A stretch of 64,000 nucleotides of DNA from Spirometra erinaceieuropaei (taxonomy: Eukaryota; Platyhelminthes; Cestoda; Diphyllobothriidea; Diphyllobothriidae): NCBI GenBank assembly GCA_902702965.1, contig CACRXP010001201.1, positions 1-64,000 on the forward strand, read 5' to 3'. The translations under genes were made by a program, and so were the position numbers. Shown one piece after another: positions 30,570-41,016 of the stretch. The stretch's first letter is position 1. Every line of letters begins with the position of its first letter. The notes beneath the pieces are model-generated. The model searched no databases. It was not told where the DNA came from and saw nothing but the letters and a program-made list of their open reading frames with translations.

Positions 30570-31539
30570 CAGACGTGCTAACTCATGAAACGCTAACCAA
30601 AATTCTGCAATGCGTTTTTTAAGCGAAAACGCGGGTTGTAATATTAATCACCGCGCCGCAGAATTTCGCGATATTTCGGTTACTTCAGAATGCCGACTTT
30701 TGAAAAAACTTCTCCCCGGACGTATGCAAAAATAACACCCCGTTAAACGGACTACTTATGTAGCGTGAAGTTTTCTCAGTGATTTTCGGTGCACTTGTAA
30801 ATTCAAATATATTTCATGGAAAGCGGGCATAAAAATATTTACTCCTTTACTCATTTAGTAGAAAATCACGTCTTCATCAAATTTTAAACTTGAAGGAAGG
30901 GTTTAACTCGGCTTTGAATACTTGCCAAATTCCCGAAAAATCTTGGACCCTACATGGCGTTGCACCTGCACTCGGGGTTTCATAAATACGAGCTGTATAT
31001 TTTCCATGTATAGAAAATCATACGTTCTCATGCGCTATTAAGAGGAAACCGTACAGGGGTAATAAGTTCTGGCAGTGGATTTGAGCCACTATGTAAACTT
31101 CACAAGCAGCACTAGTAAACGCAGAGACACGACGTTTTATGGAAGGGCATTTCATGATCTTAAAGAATCTCATAATTAGAAACTTTTTAAAGCCGAATTA
31201 CGCCCGTCGTTCAAGCGTACAACTTGAGGACGTAAGTTTTTTACCAAGTGAATAATGAGGTGGATATTTTTGTGTGCGTTTTCTGTGAGATATATTTGAA
31301 TTTATAAGGGCATCGGAAATCAATGAGAAAAAATTGTTAATGAGTCTATTTCTACCGAGTGCAATTTTTGCAGGCGGCCGAAAGGAGTTCGCTCGAAAGC
31401 CCGCACTTCGAAGCAGCTGAATTAACATGAGATTATGCTGCATAATGACTAATATTACAATCCTACTTAAGTAATCTTTTCGAGTCGAAGACGCGCTTCA
31501 GGATTTCCGTTAACATTTCATGAGTTAACATATCAGTTG
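30570..31539. mobile_element. Diverged Tc1/mariner-type foldback element
   Basis: The left end CAGACGTGCTAACTCATGAA and the reversed right end (GTTAACTCATGAAATGTTAA) pair loosely. Internal sequence follows the 5368-6359 element: AGAATGCCGACTTTTGAAAA against AAAGCCCGCACTTCGAAGCA reversed, and TCAGTGATTTTCGGTGC against CATCGGAAATCAATGA reversed. Terminal TA duplications are no longer clear. Confidence 0.75.
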
Positions 31540-33424
31540 TACGTGATGTAGAATTATTTTTCCTCGCACTTGATGCTCCGAAACTGCTGTCGGTCAACTG
31601 CAATGACAGACATATTCAAACGTCGTAAACCTGAGGCGTGGAGCCCCTGCCCGTGTTCACAGTGAAAAACAGTAGAACGTGCATGGCACGGCGTCCTCGG
31701 GGACTGATGGGCTCTAAAATCTTGGTCTAGTGACGAGGTGGCGGGATTCAGTTGAGAGACTTATTCGTCATGGTCAGCTGATTGTTACCGAGAGTTAGAA
31801 TGGCCCCACGGGTGCCGCAAACTCCTCAAACAGTCCTCCCTACTGGACGTTTTGGGCGTGGTTCTCGATGCGACAATGGCGACAAAATGCTGGAATCGGT
31901 TATTTCGAACCAACGTTCATCGACATATATTTCCAGCACCACCACAGACATCTGCTTATCTGGTATACAAACGGCGGCCCAGGGTCAGTACAATTTGACA
32001 AAATTCTAGACGGTTCTGGGTCCTGCAGTTGAGACCACGATAGTAGATCGATCCGTGGTATCAAAGCTGGTGACGTCCGTGTGTCACAGCATGTGTTCAT
32101 CCATACAAACCTGAAAGTTCACCCTGATTTCGAAAATGTACAACTAATTAATACAGCCAAGGCTCTGAGCAAAGAAAACGTGTTTCGTTTTACGACCGAA
32201 GTCGAAAGATACGGTAGCAACAAATGATCATCAGTAAAGCCATCAGTCTATAACACGACTAAGAAACTTATTAGATTCACCCAACGGCTCCACAATAAAT
32301 GCAGCAGCGAAAGAATTTTGCCAGCCGGCAATTGCCCCACAGCGGCGCCATGATAACTGCAGCAACAGAAGAATTTTGGCAGCCGGCAAATGTCCCACAA
32401 TGTTCTGAGGCACATTCAGCCCTACCATGGTTGTTGTTCGTCAATGTTAACCATGCACTCATATATTAATATATGAGGGCTAAATGTATCTCAGAACAGT
32501 GTGGGGTAGTGTGTTTAATGGAAATTAGTGGTGAGTTCGTTAAACACACAGGAAGAACGCCTCTTGCATAAACAAAAAAACCGACGCGGTCAGCACCCTG
32601 CACCAAACGTTTACAATCACAACCTGAAGAACCATGAAACGAGGCGCGAAAGTAGAGTAAAACAGCCATAAGAATTTAAGCACTTTCATCATTTTGAAAA
32701 GCGATCAAGCCCAACGGTAATTTGTCAGTTTCGGATAAAAAAGACCACCCGGTAGCAGAAGATGTCTACCAAACATAGCATACAGTTACACGTGTACATT
32801 TAATTAATTCTCATCAAACGAATATACGGTGATCATATAAAATGTTATCAAGTCTCTGTCTAAATATCTGAACCCGTTTCAACTCCTCAAACTTCGCGTG
32901 CGTGGCACAGGAATGACACAATGCACTCTAACCTCATGGTCCTCTTAACGCCTTAATTCAACCGTCTCTGATTACAGGTCCGAGTGAAATGCTAAAAGAT
33001 CAGGCCAATAAGAATTATCGTTCCATTGATCAATTTTCGTTCCAGTGATCGTTACACTGATTAATGTAGATCCGATTCAATGACAATAATAATAATTGTA
33101 CTTAATGTCAGTTTTTAGTCATTGTCAGAGGAAGACCAAGCACAAGTCCGGCTAGCAGTGAAAAACTCCTAACAATTAAATAATCAATACGGCGGTTTTG
33201 TATAGTCTAGAAAGTTCAGGAAAAAATAACCGTACATGAAATGGCGACAGTCAAGAAACAGAGGTGTAACACTGCATAGGATATTATCAGGCGACATTTC
33301 TCTTCATGAAATTGGGACTGGATCAAACAGACGTACTGAAGAACAGTTCTCGCTGTTGGCTGAGCAAATTGTCCATGAGGATCAGAGACCACGAACGCGA
33401 TTACTACAGTATAGTTAATCGATA
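31540..33424. other. Intergenic sequence, mostly featureless
   Basis: One local feature is a duplicated block at 32290-32405, where AGAATTTTGCCAGCCGGCAA recurs as AGAATTTTGGCAGCCGGCAA about 62 bp later. No gene is supported. Confidence 0.5.
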
Positions 33425-33965
33425 GATTCGGCATCCAAAATTTTTGGTACCACTTCTGAATTCATTAAACGAGTAATATTTCTCTTAAACAAGGGATAAT
33501 CATGCCGAATTGTTTCATTTCTGGGTAATTTATTCCAAACAGCAATTGTTTTCAGAGAAATGATCCTACGATAGTTAACGGCGCAAGACAGAGGAAGAAA
33601 TAAAAAGACCTCACGACGACTGTTATATGTTTTAAAGTAGTGAGCCGGTTAAATGTATGATTATGTAAAAGGTTAAATAGTCAGAATAGTCCCTTTTTAA
33701 TCTGCAAAGTTAAGAATGATCAAGGCGTGTAAACCGGCAACGTTCTTGGTACGACAGATTCCGGCGTTCTGAGGTTAAAAGTCTCTTGGTAAAAAATGTT
33801 GAGCGGGCTGTCTTTTCTACCGCTCGGCAGCACGCGTGAAGCTAAATAAAAACGAACAGTATTCCAGGCCAGGTCTAACGTACATCTTACAGAGGCGCAT
33901 TCTAATGTCGTTAGTTTTAAAGTTTCAAAAGATGAATCCGGTCGTTCTACGTGCTTTATGTATAT
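33425..33965 (-). pseudogene. CR1-like LINE 3' fragment
   Basis: The minus strand matches the end of the LINE at 44890-47378. It includes the antisense of the segment around 46500-47000, with CCAAGAGACTTTTAACCTCA corresponding to CCAAGAGAATTTTAACCCCG at 46632. It stops abruptly where the PLE family C sequence begins. Confidence 0.75.
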
Positions 33966-34017
33966 GTATATGTATCAGAAGAAAAGGCGTTCTCGGGAAC
34001 CATAGTTTTACTGCCCT

Positions 34018-34051
34018 GACGTTTCAAAAGCATACAAGCTTTCATCGTCGG
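34018..34051 (-). ncRNA. Hammerhead-like core, PLE family C (CCGACGA variant)
   Basis: On the minus strand: CCGACGA (34051-34045), stem II GAAAGC/GCTTTT with loop TTGTAT, GAAA, C-GTC, then AGGGC. U4 of CUGANGA reads C, which should reduce or abolish cleavage, but all other elements are in place. TATAAATA is 28 nt upstream. Confidence 0.55.
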
Positions 34052-34078
34052 AGGTGAGTGTGGTATCGCGCCTCACAG

Positions 34079-34086
34079 TATTTATA
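34079..34086 (-). promoter_or_regulatory. TATA-like box upstream of family C hammerhead
   Basis: TATAAATA in the context CCTATAAATACTG, the same context as in family B although the surrounding sequences are otherwise different. Promoter role is inferred. Confidence 0.45.
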
Positions 34087-36165
34087 GGTGGGTGACAGTC
34101 ATGTCGAGACGGGTTTAGTTCATACATACGAAGTCAGGGCGGATGAAGGGGGGCGGTGGATCAGCTTTAGTGGTCACCAGCGCATGCACACAGGGACTGT
34201 GGCGGACGAGGGGGAGTGAGCGTGACGGGAAGTACTCAATCTACATCGGGGGGCGGCGTTGAGACGTTGGTGGTCGTCGCCCGTACCTTCATTGGCCTTA
34301 ACTGTCGTCCAAGGCTGGCAATCTTGTTTACGCCGCAACGACTGTCCGTTTTCTCGTCCGCCGGACTAGTAGATTGAACGGCTGTGGTGACGACTGCGTC
34401 TTCGTCGGAACCAGGTTGAGGGGTGGCTGAGTGTGCATCCACCATGGACTCACTCATGTCTGGGTTCGTGTTTAGCCTGGGTTCACGTCTGCTCATTTGT
34501 TAACTGAGCTGTGCTCGAAGGGCTTGATAGGCAGCGGGAAGAGCCACACAAAGGTTGATGGAGGTTGTCCCTGTGTGCCAAGCCTCGATTGTTTCCCTGT
34601 CTATGCGGTCGCTTCCTCGGCCCAGAATTTTGACGTGCTGAAAGGCGAACGTGTGTCCGGAATCGGCGCAGTGTTCGGCCACCAGAGACAAAGGGTCCAT
34701 TCGCCTTACTGCCCTCATGTGCTCTCCAACACGGGTCTGTAGTCGTTTGCCCGTCTCCCCAATGTAGTTGGCTTCACAGGAGTTACACTGGATCCGGTAG
34801 ATGACGTTCGTGGTTTCACCTGGTGGCAGAGGGGCCTAAGGTCTCATGACCAGATGTCGAATTGTTGACTCCGGTCGGTGGGCGATGCCGATCCCCAGCG
34901 GTCTTAAGAGACGCGAGACGACCTCAGAAACGCCGTCGATGTATGGAAGCGCCCGCCATATTTTTGGCCGTTCTGTTTCCAAACGTCGACTCAGTCCGGC
35001 CTGTCTGCTGCGTTCGATGAAGTTGCGCGGATACCCGTTGGACATGAAGGGGCGCTGGAGGTAGCGTTGTTCTGACTTTCTGTCGTCCGGCTCGCTGCAG
35101 TGTGTTTCTGCCCTTCTGTAGAGTGTTCGCACACAACTGCGTTTGTAGCACAACGGGTGCTTACTGTGGAAGCTCAGGATTTGGCGCGTATTAGTGGCTT
35201 TCCTATATACCGTCGTTTTTAAGTGCCCATTTGGTTTTCGATGGACGAGAACGTCCAGGAACGGCAGTTGGTTGTTGGCTTCCGCCTCCATTGTGAACTG
35301 GATGTCAGGGAAAACAGAGTTCAGGAAGTTATGCAATTCTTGGACCTTTTGTCGCTTAATGATAACGAAGATATCATCGACATATGGAGTCCAAAATTTC
35401 GGCTTATAGGCTGCGAAAACTAGGGTCTCCACTTTTTGGAGATCTGCCTCTGCGATGAAGCCCGAGAGCGGCGATCCCATTGGCGTCCCCTTGACCTGTT
35501 CGTAGGTTGTACCTTCGAAGGTAAAGTACGTCTTCAGGCAGAATCTCAGCAATTGGACGAGATATCTCCGTTTTATCGTCACTCCCGTCTCGTCGTACTG
35601 ACTCTCGAGCAGCTAGCTGACCGTTTCGACTGCCAGGTCTTGCGGAATCGAAGTGAAAAGAGAAGTGACGTCGAATGACACCATGACCTCGTCTTCGGTA
35701 AGTCTCATCCCTTTGATCCTCTCCAGGAACTGAGTCGCTGAACAGACCGTCGTGCCCGCGTCCGAGGTGAGAGACCTCAGGTTTCGGAACATCCGTTTAG
35801 CCAAGTTGAATGCAGGTGCGCCGCGCAATGATACGATTGGCCGGAGGGGCACCCCGGCGTTGTGTACCTTTGGCAGTCCGTAAAAGCATGGTGCGGCCGC
35901 GTCTACTGGCTTAATGGCCAGTCGTACCGATTTATTTATTGCCTTGCTGCTTTGCATGTCGGCGAGGGTCTTGTCCAGTTGCGTCACCAGCTTCCTCATC
36001 GGTTCATCGTTACATGGTAGGTACGCCTGTCGGTCCTCCAGTAGGGCATTGGCTTTCTGAATGTAGTCTGCCTTATCCATCACAACTGTGGAGCGCCCTT
36101 TGTCTGCTGGTAGAATCACGATGCTGGTGCCAGCCCTCAGTGTCTTGAGAGCACTCTGCAACGCC

Positions 36166-37025
36166 GTCTATTTGTCTATAGAGTTGGTTGTCAAAAAGGA
36201 ACTGCACATTTAATGTGCATCTAAGTAATAGTTCCTTGAGTGTTTTCGTCGGCAGTCCTATTTCTTGATGACTGGCAGATAGAAAATCACAGATGTAGTC
36301 AACTGTCTCGGTGACTGGGACGTTTGTAAAAAGTGATGCGACGTCTAGTGAGAACATCATCATGCCGTCAAGGTTGAGGTCTTTAATGTCGTCAATGAAT
36401 TGAAAGGTATCTCGATAGCTGCGTGGTGCCAGCTGATGTTGTATGGGCTTGAGCTTCTCTGCTAACCACTTAGCTATCGCATGATACGGAGAGTTCCGCA
36501 TATCTAAAATCGGGCGAACCGGTAGGCCTTCCTTATGGATCTTACATAAACCATATAATCGGGGAATATGTGTGCCGACTGGCCGGAGGTGTTCGAAGCC
36601 ATGGTCACTTATGTGACCTCCTGTGTGGAGCCTTCTTAAACAGTCAGTCAATTTCGCCTCTGCGTCATCCGTGCAATCCTTCTCTTTATCTGTCTTTCTG
36701 AATTTCTTCTGGTCAGATAGTATGGACTCTATCTTCGCTACGTAGTCCGATCTGTTCATTGTGACGACGCCTGTTCCCTTGTCAGGTCTAGTTACCAAGA
36801 TCTTTTTGTTCCCTCGAAGTTCTTTTAATTTTTCCACGTGTGCTTTTGTCAGTAATCCTCGACTTTTTGGTCCTTTGTTTAGGTATTGGTAGCTGAAATT
36901 CACTAGTGTGGATTTGAAGTGTTGGATACTGTCTGTGGAAACGGGCAGTAGGTCGAATGTTTGGTTCCAGAGGTTCTCGAACTGCTCAAGCCCATACAAC
37001 ATCAGCTGGCACCACGCAGCTATCG
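36166..37025 (-). mobile_element. Penelope-like element family D, N-terminal RT fragment
   Basis: The minus strand encodes TRPDKGTGVVTMNRSDYVAK, RPVGTHIPRLYGLCKIHKEG, LPVRPILDMRNSPYHAIAKW and FSLDVASLFTNVPVTETVDY, the first RT motifs. At about 36166 it is joined in the same orientation to family C. The last about 305 bp (36168-36445) are repeated in reverse at 36985-37290. No YxDD motif in this arm. Confidence 0.88.
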
Positions 37026-38520
37026 AGATACCTTTCAATTCATTGACGACATTAAAGATCTCAACCTTGACGGCATGATGATGTTCTCACTAGACGTCGC
37101 ATCACTTTTTACAAACGTCCCAGTCACCGAGACAGTTGACTACATCTGTGATTTTCTATCTGCCAGTCATCAAGAAATAGGACTGCCGGCAAAAACACTC
37201 AAGGAACTATTACTTAGATGCACATTAAATGTGCAGTTCCTTTTTGACAACCAACTCTATAGACAAATAGACGGCGTTGCCATGGGCTCGCCTCTTGGAC
37301 CTCTCTTAGCCGACGTCTTCATGGGCAAGCTGGAGAGATTTTAACTAAGCGATCAGATCAAAAAGCTTAAACATTATGGCCGCTACGTTGATGATATTTT
37401 TGCGATTGCAACCACAGAAACCGACGTCGCTGCCCTCCTAAATGCTGCAAATCAGGCACATCCGTCGATCAAATTCACGTTGGAGATGGAGTCGGCTGGT
37501 TCGCTTCCTTTCTTAGATGTCCTTCTAAACAGGAGATCTGACGGTAGCATCCGAAGGAGCGTCTATCGAAAGAAAACCTGGTCTGGACAATACACGAACT
37601 TCGCTAGTTTCGTACCTCTCCAACAAAAACGGAATCTAGTCAGGTGTTTGGCACAAAGGGCTAGAAAAATTTGTTCGACAGATAATATCGAGGAGGAACT
37701 TAGAAAAATCCAGGACTTACTTCGCGAAAATGGGTACCCTGACAGGTTCATTGCAAAGAACCTTGCCGAACGACCTGCAAAACCCACGACACTAACCGCC
37801 GAAAAGAAAACGTTGTTCCTCAAAGTCCCCTTCCAAGAAGACGCTGCAGGTGAACTCCTAGGAAGACGCCTTGACCAAGCTGTCACGGGAACCTTCCCAG
37901 CGGCAAGGGTTCGCATATCTTTCTCCACTAACCCTATTCTACGCGGAGAAGGCAAGGATAGGCTGCCACCTCAGACCGCCTCAATGTGCATCTACTCATT
38001 CACTTGCTCCTGTGGAGCAGGTTATATTGGTCGTACGAGTCGGCGCCTTTCCAAAAGAATACGAGAGCACCTTCCCGCATGGCTGGCAAAGGGTGAAACT
38101 AGGAGAATAGACAGCGCCATCCTTGCGCATGCAGTGGACTCAGGGCATCGTGTGGACTCCACCGAAGCATTTCGTGTGATTTACAAGGTCCCCTCGAGCT
38201 AACCTAAGCTACTGGGCCAGCGCCTGTTAGCAACATCAGAAGCGGCCGCCATAAGGTTACGAAAACCGACTCTAAGCGCCCAAAAGAACCTTGTTCAGGC
38301 TCCGCGCTTATCGTGGTCAAAGGTTGACTAACCACATACAACTTTCGGCGCCCTTCCGCTCTTGCCGAGCCTGTAATTTAAAACATAACTTTTATCGATT
38401 TTTGTTTCACTCACTGTACCCCGCCCTATGTAACTGTATTGGCCTGATGAGAATTTACCGAAAGGAACGTTCAATCGCCACCCTCTCTTCTAAATATAAA
38501 TTAACGGAGCATTCTTAGAC
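36985..38520 (+). mobile_element. Penelope-like element family D, RT plus GIY-YIG
   Basis: Begins inside the RT (LKPIQHQLAPRSYRDTFQF) and continues with FSLDVASLFTNVPVTETVDY and AMGSPLGPLLADVFMGKLER. After a stop near 37342 come YVDDIFAIATTETDV and LPFLDVLLNRRSDG. The frame 37480-38202 ends with the endonuclease [20 protein letters not shown] and [15 protein letters not shown]. [22 protein letters not shown] fits the GIY-YIG domain. Its own N-terminal part is missing and is replaced by the inverted arm on the left. Confidence 0.92.
38444..38472 (+). ncRNA. Possible compact hammerhead in PLE family D tail
   Basis: CTGATGA (38444-38450), a nine-base stem II region GAATTTACC, GAAA, then GGAACGTTC. 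The last eight bases are self-complementary. The sister copy at 52010 reads CCGACGA-GAATTTATC-GAAA. Stem II is at most two base pairs, so this is tentative. Confidence 0.35.
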
Positions 38521-39134
38521 GGATGTGTTAGTTAGCCGTTCCATGGCGCTGGTGGGATTCATCGATCAGTGACGATCTGGCACGGCTTTGTCGGTGGACA
38601 CTACAACACTGCATTGTTTCAGCTTGTAGAAGTATATATTAGCTAACGTTAGGTTGTCAGGCCGTGTTCGCGCGAGAAGAATTGCGTTTGGCCATTCTTC
38701 CACTGAACGACTGAAAGAACATAAATCTTTTAAAAACAGATGGGCGCCCACACCTGTAACTACCCCTGGCGACATCACAAATATTTAAAATGGGTAGTCC
38801 GACACTTAATGCAGTCGACAAGTTTTCGACGTGTGTATTACATCAAGGTCAAGGTCAAGCCGCTGGTTTTAAATTTGAAGATAAGTGGAGGATATTATTT
38901 TTAGTGGTTTTTCTGTGAGATCTAACGATTTTAGTACCTGTTTTTTGGTTGAATTTCCTTAAATACAGGCCTTTTCTCTAAGAACAGCCCGCTGCCATCT
39001 CCTTTCGAGTTTTGCTAGTCTATGCCCGCTGTTCACTAATCGCAATTTGCAATTCTCATTTTGTGCATCCGATTCCCCTCTAACTGTTGTAATTTATTTT
39101 TACATCGTTAGCCCCTAGCTGAAATTCAGTCAAC
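38521..39134. other. Spacer or 5' UTR of the CR1-like LINE
   Basis: No coding sequence is seen. Part of it is probably the LINE's 5' UTR, since ORF1 begins just after; the exact left end of the LINE is not identified. Confidence 0.45.
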
Positions 39135-39179
39135 TTGTCTGCCAGAAGTTTTCTTAATCACAAATTGCCTCGAGACAAG

Positions 39180-40814
39180 ATGAGACCAAAAGTCACTGGT
39201 CGACGTAAGCTCTCGGCTCTTGTAAGTAAACATGGCCTAACTAAACGTAAGTCTGAAGCTTTACCTAAGTCTAAGTCAGATGATATTACTAGTCAGTCGT
39301 CACCCGTTGTAATTGGTCGGCAGCTTAATCTGTCTGCACTTGACCACTGCAATGACTTTATGCTAAAGTTTGGCTCTTTGCTGACAATTCTTGGACATTT
39401 ATTCGACGGGAACATCTCCGATATTCCCTCTGAAGAATGTAGGCGTCTCGACTCACTTGTTCACCTGATCGCCAGTGAATCTAGTGATAGACAGAAGCGT
39501 TCTTACAACTTCCTGCTAAAAAATGTTCCTCGATCTGCTCGGCCAATTGATGTTGCGACCAGTTTCCTGTATTCATGTGGTTTCAACTATAAAATAGCGG
39601 ATGCCAAACGCTTGTCCTCCCGTAGTACAAATCCACCCGTCTTAGTCAAATTGTTTTCATCAATCGAGGTTGACACAATATTTACACATCGAGAGCGTGT
39701 CACTGCGTACCTAGAGAAGGCAAAATTTTTCCTTTGTCAAGATCTTACTCCTATGGAGCGTAGAATGGGGTCTCTATTCTCACGTAAACCTACTGCTTCT
39801 CAGTCTAATGCTCCCCAACTCGGTCATAATACAAGTGGCCGTAAGGATTCAGCTTCTCAGTCTAATGCTCCCCAACTCGGTCATAATACAAGTGGCCGTA
39901 AGGATTCAGCTTCTCCTACTCCTGCGACATCTGACTCCCTCCTTCCTCTTTCTCCGACATCTCCATCTCACTCGAACCACTTGACGCATTTGCCTGCCCC
40001 TAAACTTGCAGCAGCAGCAGCAGCCCCATTTGTCGTTTCGTATCCTCCGGATAGTCCCGCTGAGACACATGAAAATCCGTCTACATCAGCTAGACCGATA
40101 ACTTCTATTGTCCAACTGGGTGCTGTAAGGTCTACAGCTAAGTCACCAGTGGCTTGGCGTCAGAACGGTGAGACTCGAAAATTGAATCAGACTCCGACCC
40201 AAAAGAAAGGTAGTACAGTTCCATTTGGAGGTACGACGCCTTCTCTTAGATCTAACAAGTCTGTTCAGCCCAGCACGTCTACAAACCCCGCAGCTCCAAT
40301 TATATCCTCGAATAATTCTCTGTCCTGCGTACCGGTTACTTATCAAAGCCCTACTATATATCCAGCAACTAATTCATACATGAATTTCCCTAAATCATTT
40401 ATGCCCCAACCTAGTTCAGGCTTCCCACCACTTAAGGCCAATTGCTCTCAGGTACGTCAACCTATCTCCTTTGACTTCCAATCTAGACCTGGTTTCCCAC
40501 TATTTCATTCTTTAAGTGGCCTACCCTCACCCATTAGCCCCTACTTTCCTTCTAGCCTCCCTCCTCCTCCTCCTCCTCCTCCTCCTCTTCCTCCATTATT
40601 TAACTACCAACAAGTCTATCCATGTTCTAACTTTCCTAGCATTCCAATGTTTGAAAACTATATCCCCACCTACTTTAGGTCTCATACTCAGCCTTCTCTT
40701 GCTGACTCCCCATACGTCAATAACTCTAAAGTAACTGGTACTTATTCTCCAAGTGTCATTAATTCGCAGCTTACATATCCGCCTCCAAATTTTTTTAAAT
40801 ACCGTCGAAAATAG
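39180..40814 (+). CDS. CR1-like LINE ORF1 protein
   Basis: 544 residues from the ATG at 39180; an uninterrupted frame. The N-terminal 200 residues are basic and helical (RSYNFLLKNVPRSARPIDVA, FSSIEVDTIFTHRERVTAYL), resembling the RNA-binding N-terminal part of flatworm CR1/Jockey ORF1 proteins. The rest is Ser/Pro-rich with an Ala run and a poly-Pro tract (40557-40596). A perfect 19-residue repeat (SQSNAPQLGHNTSGRKDSA, 57 bp) is present twice at 39796-39909. No CCHC knuckle was seen. The role as chaperone is inferred from position upstream of ORF2. Confidence 0.75.
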   Translation: MRPKVTGRRKLSALVSKHGLTKRKSEALPKSKSDDITSQSSPVVIGRQLNLSALDHCNDFMLKFGSLLTILGHLFDGNISDIPSEECRRLDSLVHLIASESSDRQKRSYNFLLKNVPRSARPIDVATSFLYSCGFNYKIADAKRLSSRSTNPPVLVKLFSSIEVDTIFTHRERVTAYLEKAKFFLCQDLTPMERRMGSLFSRKPTASQSNAPQLGHNTSGRKDSASQSNAPQLGHNTSGRKDSASPTPATSDSLLPLSPTSPSHSNHLTHLPAPKLAAAAAAPFVVSYPPDSPAETHENPSTSARPITSIVQLGAVRSTAKSPVAWRQNGETRKLNQTPTQKKGSTVPFGGTTPSLRSNKSVQPSTSTNPAAPIISSNNSLSCVPVTYQSPTIYPATNSYMNFPKSFMPQPSSGFPPLKANCSQVRQPISFDFQSRPGFPLFHSLSGLPSPISPYFPSSLPPPPPPPPPLPPLFNYQQVYPCSNFPSIPMFENYIPTYFRSHTQPSLADSPYVNNSKVTGTYSPSVINSQLTYPPPNFFKYRRK

Positions 40815-41016
40815 CATTGCCGTTCGAAACACATTAGATATTATATGAATGAAGGCAGAATAAGCCCGAAACAGTGCTGTATCAATCTACCCGCATTCTC
40901 TGTCGTCCCTCCTCGCTGCTATTATGACTTGGCCGACTTCGGCCTGGTAATTGGTTGCCTGTTCGTGACCTTTGCCACACATACGGAGCTTGTTTGCTTT
41001 GTGAAGCCAATAGATC

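Larger units (their letters stand above)
33966..36165 (-). mobile_element. Penelope-like element family C (RT plus GIY-YIG), 5'-truncated
   Basis: Reading leftward, 36161-35613 encodes the N-terminal RT block (IVILPADKGRSTVVMDKADY, CFYGLPKVHNAGVPLRPIVS, VMVSFDVTSLFTSIPQDLA). 35582-34840 then has GTPMGSPLSGFIAEADLQ and the catalytic YVDDIFVI, LPFLDVLVHRKPNG and VYRKATNTRQILSFHSKHP. After a stop at about 34838 comes the GIY-YIG segment CNSCEANYIGETGKRL (about 34785-34738). The two RT frames are separated by a frame change at about 35600. The 3' region carries a hammerhead-like core (34018-34051). The element start is cut by the adjoining family D sequence. Confidence 0.9.
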
